NCBI GenBank assembly: GCA_027605045.1
Contig: JAQFWX010000003.1
Location: 2,480,001-2,544,000, forward strand
Source: Phallus indusiatus
Lineage: Eukaryota > Basidiomycota > Agaricomycetes > Phallales > Phallaceae
Direction: 5' to 3'
Length of the DNA: 64,000 bases
Below the pieces are notes generated by a model. That model had not been told where the DNA came from and searched no databases. It was given only the letters and a program-made list of their open reading frames with translations. This document shows, in pieces, positions 47,787 to 58,149 of the stretch. A program made the translations under genes and the position numbers. Each line of letters opens with the position of its first letter. Positions within the stretch are counted from its first letter, which is position 1.

Positions 47787-48262
47787 ATGTCTAATCAAAC
47801 ATCTCCCCAACTATTTCAGTCAAAAAACGCGATGCTCCATCCAAATCAAGCCTTGCAGACTACGGACTTCCTCCCTCGGGATGGGAAAAGATTTTCATTA
47901 CGGCTGGCCAGTCACCCACCGCATCATGCATTCAGTCTTCTTAATAATTCCGCTGACACTTCCTCCCCCGAAATTGTATCGCGGCGCTTTATGCCATCGT
48001 TTAGCGCTAATCTTTGACTTCAGTGGCATTCATTGTATTTTGTGCAAACCTGACGAGTTCTGTGAAGACAGAGCAATTGTGGTGGACGAAGATCGCTGTG
48101 TCCAGTTCGTCACGATAGGTTCCACGTGCTCAAAGGAGACACTTTTGGCGTCGACCCAGCCCCGAAGCCATGGAGAAGCTGATTGAATTGTTTGGTGAAG
48201 AGCTAAGATGGTTGGAGGGTGCTATGACGAAGAAGGAATTCTCGAAATCATTCCTGGAGTAA
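47787..48262 (+). pseudogene. Protein X, copy 5, broken, inverted
   Basis: Lies on plus, opposite to all other X copies. It begins ATGTCTAATCAAAC but soon carries small deletions that shift the frame before LADYGLPPSG-like text. The central core is the most similar of all copies to X copy 1 (FDFSGIHCILCKPDEFCEDR, AIVVDEDRCVQF), then a one-base insertion after STCSK shifts the frame again. The normal stop is at about 48260. The high similarity to copy 1 fits its origin in the inverted duplication. Confidence 0.87.
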
Positions 48263-48776
48263 AATATGAATAGATCCTTACAGTATCGAATTTAAAGTAG
48301 ACAATATCGAATTGATGGACACATGAATAATACGCTCACGTCCACGCTGAATCCATTATACTATTGTGAAACAGTTCCATGAGACATGTCCATGAGAAGC
48401 CTTAGCGAAGCAATGTCAAAGAACGAGCAAGGTCCAATACGCGCCACACGTATTTGAGTTTTTGCCAGTTTACCATATTTTAGATGGAACTCGGAGCAAT
48501 TCTACGCATCAGATTTACACTGTCCGAATGACGAGACGGGACGCCAATGATAAAAAGCAACTTTTAGATGGCTTGGCCGCTTGACAAGTGTTACCGCGCC
48601 AATCGTGTGTTTGTGCTCTTATAAAGATGGGTAGAAGAAGTTGTATTGATATTCTTTATTAATATACAAATACAGGTGCTATAGCTAACACTCTTTACAC
48701 CCCCCGCGAACAGAAAACGTATTTGTACACCATGCCATCGGACGATCCGATTTCGATATGTCAAGACATTATGCCC

Positions 48777-48846
48777 CCAGTCTAATCCAGCTTCAAAATC
48801 TTTTTGTCGTAGCTTTGAAGTATGGGAGAACGAGATAAAGCCCATG
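48777..48846 (-). pseudogene. Relic of the last exon of a hydrolase (paralogue 4 type)
   Basis: On minus, about 70 bp align with the 3' exon of hydrolase paralogue 4, from catgggctttatctcgtt to gaagctggattagactgg. The text corresponds to HGFYLVFPQFKA and KDFEAGLDW with a small indel in between. No other hydrolase exon is found upstream. The flank beyond the stop also matches (gctaacac, gaaaac..acttgtac), which fits a copied 3' end rather than an exon left by deletion. Confidence 0.85.
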
Positions 48847-48892
48847 TGTTAGAATCATCAACGCCTCAGTAACGTATGCAATCCGAGTCGCC

Positions 48893-49310
48893 TGTTACTC
48901 TGAAAGCCAATTTCTTTCGGAGGTAGCACAGAAATCAAGGCACACAACAGCTCCCAAGCGAGATTCGACAAACCGTCCAGCTGGCACGAGTTTATCACCT
49001 ACGTCCGAGTACTGCCGAGACCCGTACCCGTATTACAGACACAGACAGACGTATTGTACGGCTCAATATGGTTCAATACGGTTGGTCTCACTAGCTTTTA
49101 CGGGTAGGGCATCCTATAGACTCCCATACGATGCGCATTGCATCACACGCGCGCGCGTCGCGTCCGGTGGGACGAAAATGTATACAATGCCATTCAAATC
49201 ATTAGTATTATTCCCCATGGGGAACACTCCGAATTTCTGGGCCCCCAGCTGAAGAATTCCAATATCTCGAGTCGGTGTTGCGGTAATTGACTTGAGAGGT
49301 AAAAACTAGT
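48893..49310. repeat. Dispersed repeat R, copy 2
   Basis: Same ordered blocks as 34079-34420, with an extra interior stretch (about 48993-49130) that includes acagacacagacagacg and a ggttcaatacggttgg run. It lies in the 5' flank of hydrolase paralogue 5, about 150 bp before the ATG. Confidence 0.8.
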
Positions 49311-49453
49311 TCCACTGGCGCCTTCAATTTATTTATAGCATGTTGCTTACTTGATGTTAGCGCGGACAAGTATGATCCACGGGATCCACGGATTTAATAT
49401 ACAAACCAAGAGACGTTGCTTTACAGTAAACTCCTATCTTCGTACAACTTGGA

Positions 49454-50792
49454 ATGGCACAGAATACCTATTTGTCTGAACGGGATCCAGAGTGGGCTGC
49501 TATAGAACATCTGTATCCCAAAGCTACGGCCATAGACTCGGTTATTGACTATCGTGAAATGATAACGGTCATCAGAGCTCAAATAGACGCAACTAAGGAA
49601 AAAGGTTTGGTTTGTAAACCTCTCTTGGAATCAAATATTTGAATAATACTTGCTTCTAGTCACAGAAGGACTCCGGGCTGTTGAGACGAGCATACCAGTC
49701 GAGAACGGCGAAATACTCGTCAAAGCGTTCATTCCCCTTGCTTCAACTGAGGCGGAGAAGAAAGACTTTCCCTTGTTGTTTTACATCTATGGTGGAGGTA
49801 CGCATTTGAAATACTAAAACATTTTACGTTTCTGAGAGGCATTCGCGCCAACAGGCTTTATACTCGGAAGTATTGACAATGAAGAAGCTTTCCTGCGCCG
49901 TTTAGCCGTGAATTCCAGAATTACCTGCGTGTGTGCTGATCAGCGCAAAGCACCGGAATACCCGTACCCTATCCCCGTCGATGATTGTCAAGCAGCACTC
50001 AAATGGGTTCATCTAAACATTCATATTTCATAAATTCTGTCTCTAACGGACCTAACAGGCCCTTGATAACAGCGCCGAACTATCCATAAATAAATCAGGG
50101 GTTATTGTAGGAGGAATGTCATCCGGTGCTAATATAGCAACCGTACTGGCTCACCGAAGTTTGAAAGATCCGGATCTGAATGGTAAAATATCTGGGCAGC
50201 TGCTATCACTGCCCATGGTCATATCCCCTCATGCATATCCTCAGGCTGAAAAGTATGCTTCTCTCCTATTGGAGTGACATCCTTTATGCTCGCGGCTTAA
50301 TAGACTTTTGCATTAGGTTCAAATCTGATCTTCTATCACTAGACAAAGACGAAGACGGGCGTTTCGTAATCAAGCAGCATTTATGTGCATTCACTGGTAG
50401 GCGATAATATCGACACCTGTTTTTGTTGTTTTGTTAATGTAACTCCACAGAGGCATATCACGGAAAAGACAACGCTGCCAACCCAGAGGTATCCCCTTTA
50501 CTTGCGGACACCTTCGAAGGTTTACCACCGGCATACATACAAGTAGCTGGACTCGACATACTGCGAGATGAAGGAATCCTTTACGAAAGTCTATTGCGAA
50601 AGGCTGGTGTTCCCACTAAACTTGATGCGTAAGCTCATATTTGTTTTTCGCATAACATCTAAGTCAGTAATCGTATAAAGATACCCTGGTTTGCCACATG
50701 GTTTTTATGTCTCTCTGAAAATCAAAGCCACGGAGAAACAGAACAAAGATCTTATAGCAGGACTAGATTGGCTCCTTCATCGATCAAATTAG
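49454..50792 (+). CDS. Alpha/beta-hydrolase (HSL type), paralogue 5
   Basis: Starts MAQNTYLSERDPEWAAIEHL (ATG 49454-49456). Exons read AVETSIPVENGEILVKAFIP, FYIYGGG / GFILGSIDNEEAFLRRLA (oxyanion loop split by an intron), CADQRKAPEYPYPIPVDDCQ, elbow GGMSSGANIATVLAHRSLKD, VISPHAYPQAEK, FKSDLLSLDKDEDGRF, EAYHGKDNAANPEVSPLLAD, AGLDILRDEGILYESLL (acid), and YPGLPHGFYVSL (His), ending LLHRSN and TAG at 50792. All catalytic elements are present. It is closest to paralogue 4 (shared HGKDNAANPEVSPLL and AHRSLKDPDL), so these two probably arose from one duplication that frames the X/Y island. The oxyanion His is Tyr. Its stop codon lies only 50 bp from the convergent kinase stop. Confidence 0.88.
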
Positions 50793-50842
50793 TAGCTGCT
50801 CATAACTAATCTGCTATTCTTCCTTAGTCATGATGCACATTC

Positions 50843-53443
50843 TTATAAGCTACTTATATCACGTTCCCCTAATTTAGTCTGCGGAACATACAATTTGAGC
50901 TCATTTGTGACCTCGCGAATTGTTGGACGCTCTTCCGCTCTTCCATTCCAACAACTCCTCAGCAATATCCATAGTCCATCACTTGGCTCCCATGATGGAG
51001 ATCGAGGCCTCGTTGGATGCTCTCCCGAACAAATTTTTCGAATAAGAGCGGCAGGATCACTGATGTGTGAATAAGGAACTTTCAAGATCATCATCTACAA
51101 TTTCATTAAAATTAAGGTCAGGCGTGAGTGTCTAGTTTAATTAAACTTAAATACCTCGACAGCCGTGCAAGCAAAAGAATATACATCGCTTTTCTCCGTC
51201 TTCAGAGTTTTGACCGACGCAGGTTTTAAAAGCTCAGGAGCAGACCAACGAAGCGAAGTTCCCGTGTTAGAATTGATCTGGCCTAAAGCCATCATTTGCT
51301 CATCCTGTATTTGAGCCAAACCAAAATCCATAAGACATGCGTGTCCGTCATCATGAACCAAAATATTAGTCTAAAAAATTTATTCGTTCGTTATGGGAAA
51401 AAAATCACTGATTCATCTCACCCCTTTAATGTCGCCGTGAATGACGGTTTTCAAATGTAAATACTCAATTCCTTTGGCAACGTCGTAAAGCTGAAATCAG
51501 TTTTAGTATCAGTAATCCGTCACTATAAAACATTACTCTACTAATTTAATAGGGTCCTCTTTGGTTCCTTTGAGGTACTGAATGACATGGCCGTTGGGAA
51601 AGAATGGAGAAACCATTCCATAAAGTCCATCCGGGAACATATATATACCGTAGAACGGAACGATATTCTTATGTGCAAGCTTTTGCCACGTATGCACTTC
51701 TTGATACAATTTCTAAAAGAAAACGAGAACTTTGAGTGAAGCTCAGCATAAACAATCAAAACGACTCGGAGACAAACCACTGTTATTTCGCCTGTAATAT
51801 GAGTACCCTTTCTTGATTTCTTTATCGCCACCTGGAAAAGCCAAGCTTACTAAATGATTGGTGAATATACTCGCATTTGATGAGACTTACAATCTCCTGC
51901 TTTGGTTTTCCCTGGTCTAACCAAGTATAGTCCCCTTTCCATACGTCGGCATACCCTCCTCTCTCAAAGGGGTCGGAATCTGTTCTCTGAATACACTCTG
52001 TTATATCCCAAACAGGCTCTTGAAACAAAGGGGTCTTCGGTAAATCATCCTTATTGTCTGTCAAAACAACTGACGGCGCGGTAAGCCTTTGAAGCTCCGG
52101 AGCATCCCCCCCTTTCTTGTTTTCCGTATCTTGTTTTCCTTTATCAGTTTCAGAGGAGTCCGTCTCAGTGGTCGACGGAAGATCCAAAATTTCAATTATA
52201 TCAGGGGTATCTCGGATGTGAACCGACTTCTTCGGAGTATAGGTGCCTTTGTCCAACGGAAGTGGGCGATGTGGATTTGATGTCGGCGTCCGCAGGTAAG
52301 GTGTCAATGAAACGAGTGTTTCGTCGGTACAGGCCCACTGGCCAGAGCGAGGAGTATCGACATGTGTTTGTGCTACAGGGGGCGGGTCAGAGTGAAACGG
52401 TGTGTCATCATGTGGTGGTACAGTCTGAGGGAGAGACGCAAGGGGCGAAACAGGAGAGAGAAATTTCTTTAGAGAAAGCTTAGTTAAAAGAGAGGTCGGG
52501 GAAGATCGGGATGTCGTAGTATTTGCGTTCGCTGCTCCAGAAGTATTATTGGCCAGCGGTCTAGTAACCATTCCAGGAGAGGGATGAGTAGTGTTAGACT
52601 TTCCTCTGTTTTGAGGTGTGGCATTATTAATTACCGCGAGACGAGAATCTTTGGATAGTGGTCTTTCGTTTAGTTTAGGGCTTAAGCCTGAAGCAGGTCT
52701 CGATGGAACGTTTAGATGCGATGATTTGATTGCTTTTCGAGCTTCTGAAGAAGACATGATCAATTTGAGTAGAGAAAGGAAGATAATTTGTTACCTTCGT
52801 TTGGGTTCCGAGCGTCTTTGGAACGTTTTTCAGTCGTTGTTGAGCTTACAACTGGGGGCGTGTTCGGCTCGGGGCAAGACAATAAAGCTTTACTTGGTAC
52901 TTCTGGACAAGCCACGACCGCAACGACAGCACTAGGAAGTATACTACCATCCTTCATGCCAGAACGTTCATCGAGTTGCTTAATGATAGCTTTGATTTTC
53001 TTGGAAAGATTCTTGATATCTTGGCATGTTTGAACCTCGTCTTGATCTGAAGGGTCCTTCAAATATGCGTTGTCGAAAAGACCACAATTCTGGGTCCAGT
53101 ATTCATAAAACTTCCCATGCGATGTCGGTATTAGTTTCGAGATGAGGTATAATGTCTGGAAGGATGATAATAGGCGTGGTATTTACGATTTTACAAGGAA
53201 AATTACCTTATAAACGCAAAGCAAACCATATATACGTGGTTTTCGTAATCTCTTCACTAACTTTTCTCGAATCTTCTCCGCCTGTAAGCTAATGAAGCAA
53301 AATTAGCCAATTAATTATACAGTCTGCATCAAAACGCACTCATCAACCAAAAGAGCGGCGATTTCGTCAATCTGTTTGAGGCTTGCATGGGGGCCTATAC
53401 CCGTGGCGACACCAATTAATTCTGATATAGAAAGTGGTGACAT
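50843..53443 (-). CDS. TKL-type protein kinase with long N-terminal region (kinase 1)
   Basis: Start MSPLSISELIGVATGIGPHA (ATG at 53443). The first exons form a helical region (KIREKLVKRLRKPRIYGLLC, DIKNLSKKIKAIIKQLDERS), then a long disordered Ser/Pro/Thr region (about residues 170-430, including RSSPTSLLTKLSLKKFLSPV). The C-terminal kinase domain has Gly loop FERGGYADVWKGDY, VAIKK (ATP Lys), HGDIKGTNILV catalytic loop (Gly replaces Arg of HRD, common in fungal TKLs), MDFGLAQ (DFG), RWSAPELL (APE), and a final SCWNGRAEERPTIREVTNEL. Stop TAA at 50843. All catalytic residues are present, so it is probably active. It converges with hydrolase paralogue 5. Such kinases are greatly expanded in mushroom-forming fungi and mostly without known function. 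Confidence 0.86.
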
Positions 53444-53917
53444 GGGAGGAGGAAATGTTTTGTCTCGGTTGTGGAATAAGGTTCAATGACAAGGAATGAA
53501 TTCACATCAGATAGCGGCTGGTCGTGAGACAATAATGAAAATGGGAGGACCCGGGCCCGGACCTAGACAGACCTTTGTTCGACCCATAGTTCCTCCACCC
53601 ATTCTAAAGAGCAATAAATCATTGTTCATCGCTTAGCTAAATAACAGGCTTGACTCCTCCAAGAAGACATTGAAGGAAAATTGCAGTAAATTTCTAGAGG
53701 AATTCTTAGCATGTGATTTGAGGACTCAACAGGAAATAAAGATGCGCTGTCACACTCGCCGGGAATGATGATAGGTGATACACGTGTATGTATTATATAT
53801 GTTATGTGATATTATACAAGGGATGTCGTGAACAGTAATACAATTGGAAGATGATGTCGTGAGAATTGACGTACTGAAATGCGGCACAGGCACAACATAT
53901 TAGTCCAATAGGTTAGT
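53444..53917. other. Intergenic between kinases 1 and 2
   Basis: 474 bp holding the promoter of kinase 1 and the 3' end of kinase 2, both on minus. Contains a cccgggcccgg palindrome-like run near 53551. No gene seen. Confidence 0.6.
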
Positions 53918-55090
53918 TTAGCAAAGGATGTTGTCCAAATAAATAGCACGGATAGTATCTTTCACCTCAAAGATAGATGGGCGTTGCGGAACTTCTTCCC
54001 AGCATGCTCTCAACAAGTGCCAAACCTTATCTTGTCCGGGAAGGTAGTGTCGAAGCAATGTTGATGGTATATCCGGTGGTATGTGATTTAGAACGGTCAG
54101 AAGGATCGACCGTTCAGACCGGGATCCATAAGGTACTTCGCCGGTGATGAGCTATAAAGGGATCAGCATTAGAAGCAAAGGCTAATACGCGAACCTTACT
54201 TCAAGCGCCGTGCTGGCGAATGCGTAGACATCTGCCGCTTTCGTAACCTGAGCCTGAGCGGATAACAATAATTCGGGAGCACACCATCTGACTGAGAATG
54301 CAACCGTGGTCATCGTAATCCCACCCGAGATCCCTGTTACAGTATCAATAATTCGAGAGAAGCCAAAATCGATTAATTTGGCATGGCCAGAAGAATCCAC
54401 CATTACGTTAGCCTTTAACATGATTGAGCTGATTTGCAACAATATGTATAAACTTTTAACCAACCGCTTTCAGGTCTCCGTGCACAATATCGTGCTGGTG
54501 CAGATATTCAACGCCCAGTACAATTTCCCATACCTAAACCATTTAATCAAGTGAATCTGTCACCAAGAAAAATAAGAGCGAACGAGCTTCATAGGGTGAA
54601 CATCAGGGTTCCTCTGAAGGTATACATCTGCGCTGCCGTTATCATACCACGGAGACACGAGGGCTGGTGTCCCCTCTGAAGTGAATACCACTCCGTAGAA
54701 GCTTGCGATGTTAGCATGGTCTAATAGTCTCCATATCTCCATTTCCCGATGAAGACACTATGGCGGCGAGAAATGGACATGGTATCATCGGTACTTCAAT
54801 CGATATATCGTGGAAGTTACCTTTCCCAGTTTGGTCCCGTCTGCGAAAATCCGTAGCATCTTGACGGCCACCTACAACCCAACCAATCGTTCATTGCTAC
54901 TCAGTTCGGAGTCCAACCTGCTTACTAATGTATTCCTCTCAGCAGGTTTGATTAATCTTCCTTTCCAAACATCCGATGTACCTCCCCAGCCAACGGGATA
55001 TGGTCCGAAAATTTCGACCATTAAATCATTCGTTCCGTCTCTCAGCTGATCATGTGGGGGTCCATAGTCTTCAATTTCAGCAGAGGCCAT
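53918..55090 (-). CDS. TKL-type protein kinase (kinase 2), 5' end uncertain
   Basis: The ATG at 55090 gives MASAEIEDYGPPHDQLRDG, then Gly loop PVGWGGTSDVWKGRL, VAVKMLRIF (ATP Lys), EIWRLLDHANIASFYGVVF, the hinge region ALVSPWYDNGSADVYLQ, HQHDIVHGDLKA catalytic loop, ANVMVDSSGHAKLIDFGFS (DFG), RWCAPELLLSAQAQ (APE), SDVYAF-like ADVYAFASTALEV, and RACWEEVPQRPSIFEVKDTI, ending IYLDNILC and TAA at 53918-53920. Kinase core is complete over about seven exons. The protein from this ATG has almost no N-terminal extension, unlike kinases 1 and 3. Exon-like sequence at 55191-55496 may belong to it, but I could not find an in-frame junction. Confidence 0.82.
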
Positions 55091-55740
55091 GGACTTCGGG
55101 TCTAGACAAAACAATGCGCGAAACGATTGCCACAAACAGATTCCGTGCCTGAATATGAATGTCCAGCCGAACCCAGTTTGACTGATCTATTCACATAGTC
55201 GTTAGAAGATGTATACTGCTCAAGACGTAGCTTAGGAAAGACGTACGGTAACTTTGGAAGTTACTGCAATCGCAGGAGGAAGAAGACTCATCTTGGATCC
55301 GTACGGAAGGATCTAAGGGGTCATACAGTAAGAGTGGCAATACACGAAGTGTGTCTTTGTGAATCTTGCTGTTTTTAGTTGAAAGAGCTGCAATGACGTA
55401 GGAGCTTTCAGGTACAAATAAAGAAACAATGACGTCAAGAAGCGATGCTCGCCGGGTGCGGCCGGACACAACAGCAAATATGACTTGCTGTGTCAATCTT
55501 ATCTTTCGCTCAAGTGCGCAGGAGATGTCTTGATGTCATAAAGAATGTCGTGCTTAACATTTTTGAAAAAAACGACCACCCGCCAGTGGAGCATTTGCAA
55601 ATATAATGAACATGTTACTCGGGTATGCTGGGTAATAAAGTTTGAGCGGAACTAATGAATGAACAATGTGACTTACTTGGGTGGATATGATATCATACAG
55701 TAATAAGGCTAACTGGAATTATTGACAACTGGCATGGGAC
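55091..55740. other. Upstream of kinase 2, exon-like segment
   Basis: At 55191-55496 on minus a frame reads SGRTRRASLLDVIVSLFVPE, SSYVIAALSTKNSKIHKDTL, RVLPLLLYDPLDPSVRIQD. It has no ATG, starts after a possible CACAG acceptor and ends at a possible GTACGT donor. It could be an N-terminal exon of kinase 2 or a relic of a separate gene. Confidence 0.4.
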
Positions 55741-56721
55741 TTATTCACTCACACCGCATCCATCAACATCCATCCTATCCTCTCCGAATATTTCCTTCAT
55801 AACGACATCTTCATCAAACACACGGAATTCATCATCTGTGCTACCCCGATATCGACTTAGTTCATATTCGCCAAGCATAGCATCTTCAATGACTTTCCAT
55901 TTCATTCTCCAATCGCATTCCCATGGTCTGCTTGTTGAATCCGGAAGGTCAATGGAGTATGAATCAGAAGAAGCTAAACGCTGAGAGAGATCGTGCAAAA
56001 ACAGTGTCCGGAAAATCTTGCCAATGGACCAACACCGAAGAGTCCAATCCAAATCAATCAAAGCGCGCGATTCGGGATGATTAAGAGGACGAATCAAGGA
56101 ACCTGCGCGGGGAAATAAGGCAGGGTTGGAGTCAGTAACAGCTTTAGAATTCTCATTGTGGAGAGACACATCAGGCCCCGTGAACGAATTTTTCCAGTGC
56201 TCGTATCGAAATTCCCAATGACATTTGATAAGGTGCAGACCTGAATTTGTATAGCCATTATCAGAGAAAGTACCGGGTGCATGCGAGAGCCTAAGATGTC
56301 GATACGGGGATACCGGCCGTGAACGAGGGGACAGCAGAGAGGCTTGCTTGGGGAGAGAAATATTATGTGCGGTTAAACGTAAAGGTTTCTTCTTGTGATT
56401 GTAGGTTACATTGACATAGCCATGGGAAGAGATTGGTTTTGACACAGCTTTGGAGGAAGGAAAGTTTTCGGAGCAGTCCAGCATCAAAGAATGGTGTTTT
56501 ACAGTCAAAGTTTCGAGCGGTATGCTGACAACAGTCTTGTTTTCTTTGAGAACTTCAGAAATGGCAGCGAGATCTTGAGTCGAGATATTGGAATCATAAG
56601 TTATCGTTGAAGGTCGATTGAAAAACTTGGATGCCGCCTCAGCTACCATGCACAAAGACTTGTTTACTCCTTCAGGGAATATCATGTTGGAAGTGACAGA
56701 ATAAGGCGAAGAGGTCCACAT
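55741..56721 (-). CDS. Hypothetical protein, intronless
   Basis: Single open frame of 326 codons from the ATG at 56721 (MWTSSPYSVTSNMIFPEGVN) to TGA at 55741. The frame stays open 12 nt further upstream without an ATG. Text is globular-looking: KSLCMVAEAASKFFNRPSTI, LAAISEVLKENKTVVSIPLE, GLHLIKCHWEFRYEHWKNSF, LIDLDWTLRCWSIGKIFRTL, WECDWRMKWKVIEDAMLGEY; the tail is acidic (DDEFRVFDEDVVMKEIFGED). No signal peptide, membrane segment or familiar motif. It is unusual here in being intronless while neighbours have five or more introns, which could mean a retrocopy or simply a single-exon lineage gene. Function unknown. Confidence 0.7.
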   Translation of the reverse strand: MWTSSPYSVTSNMIFPEGVNKSLCMVAEAASKFFNRPSTITYDSNISTQDLAAISEVLKENKTVVSIPLETLTVKHHSLMLDCSENFPSSKAVSKPISSHGYVNVTYNHKKKPLRLTAHNISLPKQASLLSPRSRPVSPYRHLRLSHAPGTFSDNGYTNSGLHLIKCHWEFRYEHWKNSFTGPDVSLHNENSKAVTDSNPALFPRAGSLIRPLNHPESRALIDLDWTLRCWSIGKIFRTLFLHDLSQRLASSDSYSIDLPDSTSRPWECDWRMKWKVIEDAMLGEYELSRYRGSTDDEFRVFDEDVVMKEIFGEDRMDVDGCGVSE

Positions 56722-58149
56722 TTTTTGGAACAATAAATGCTTGCGCAGAGTTTAATGAGCGACTTGAAAAAAAATTGACTGTACTGTTTTGAAGTTCAAT
56801 GTGGTAAAGGGAAAAAGGAGATAGGTTGAGGCGCCGAAGAATTTGCAAACATATCACGTGACAGTACGACCTGGATTGCCGCGGCCCGCCATCCACTAGC
56901 ACGCGCACGACGATTAATCTGCTCTTTTTTACAACGTTCTTTTTACATGCTTCATTCGCCCATCATTATCAACATTGCTGTAGAAAACGCTACTGAACGA
57001 ATGAATGGGAGCTCTCAAGAAAGGTGTTTCCTAAGGATTTGGTTTATTCATCAGAAATCTCTCAAAATATGCTGAATCGCAACGCTTCGCTGGTCTTATA
57101 TCTTATTTCTCAATAACAAACATTCCCAGGCTTATAATTAGAATCATTCAAAGGTTTTGCTCTGATATCGGAATTATCACAAATTGGTGGAGAATTTTCG
57201 CCAACATCTCAACGTCACTCAGGACGCCATCTTTGACCCGTAGGCCGTCGACCTGTCTCAGGAGTCACTGTATGTACATATTATTTTAGGGCTTGTTCCG
57301 TTCTCTAATGTTTAGCATCCACTCTCAGCCGGGCTTCTTTAGATTAGAAACCTGAAATAAACTTTTTTCTCGTCGGAACCTTAGATGTACGGCGCAGGAG
57401 AAAAGCTTATTTACGGCCGGCAAAGAGGCTTTGTTTCATACTTGTCCACGTGAAAATGTAAATTTTCGTGTGATTCCAAACTTTTCCCGATTGACAAACG
57501 CGTTAGGCATGCCTAGAATTCGCTATAATCTGTGCAGAAAGACCTGACTTACCACGGAATCACATAGCGACATGGCGGATTTCTTGAATTGCCTTGATTC
57601 AAGGAGAAGAATCAAAACTCGATTTTGCGAGGGTTGGGGGATTAAAATCCAACAACTGGCTATATTATGTAAATGAGCCCTTCCATGTCGATGCCCAGTC
57701 ATTCTCGAACAGTGCCTGCATGTGTCATGAGAACAGCGCGTCGTCCTACACTTCCACAAATAATCCGGACCTTCACCTTGTTTGAAGCGTAATTTGAAAG
57801 AGTACTCCTGTATTCTTTGTGCCTTGTATGAGGTTCGTGCACGACTGCTCGGCATCCTCGTGATCCGAGATTTTTTCAACAGGAAACGCGAAGTTCGTCC
57901 GTTCGCAACCCGTAATCATGGTCTGTACCCTTCACAAAATGCTAGCACCAACCTGATTTTTTTCCACGCGTATATGACCTTCAACCGATTTCCATCCGGT
58001 CCGTACATCATCGATTACCCAGTCTATTCCTGTCAGTCTTGTTCGTCATCATTCGGTAAAGGCTACCTGTATGACAACATATATAATATGCCATTTCAGC
58101 ACAAGACTGTTCTCCTCAGCTCTCCTCCTCAGCGCAGTTCAGCAGCAAA
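56722..58149. other. Intergenic, divergent promoter region
   Basis: 1.4 kb between the hypothetical gene (minus) and the AA9 gene (plus). An open frame at 57523-57879 (minus) has no ATG and no family resemblance. AT-rich sequence with a catatataatatgcc stretch near 58080, about 70 bp before the AA9 ATG, may serve as its TATA element. Confidence 0.5.

Larger units (their letters stand above)
47785..48850. repeat. Inverted segmental duplication, arm 2
   Basis: Reverse-complement counterpart of 39540-40740: X copy 5 on plus, then the shared 3' flank, then a relic of the hydrolase last exon on minus. Confidence 0.85.

Noticed and set aside
57523..57879. Minus-strand 118-codon frame upstream of the AA9 gene
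   Set aside because: Starts at TTG, text is Arg/His/Cys/Ser-rich without structure, and it lies in the AA9 promoter.
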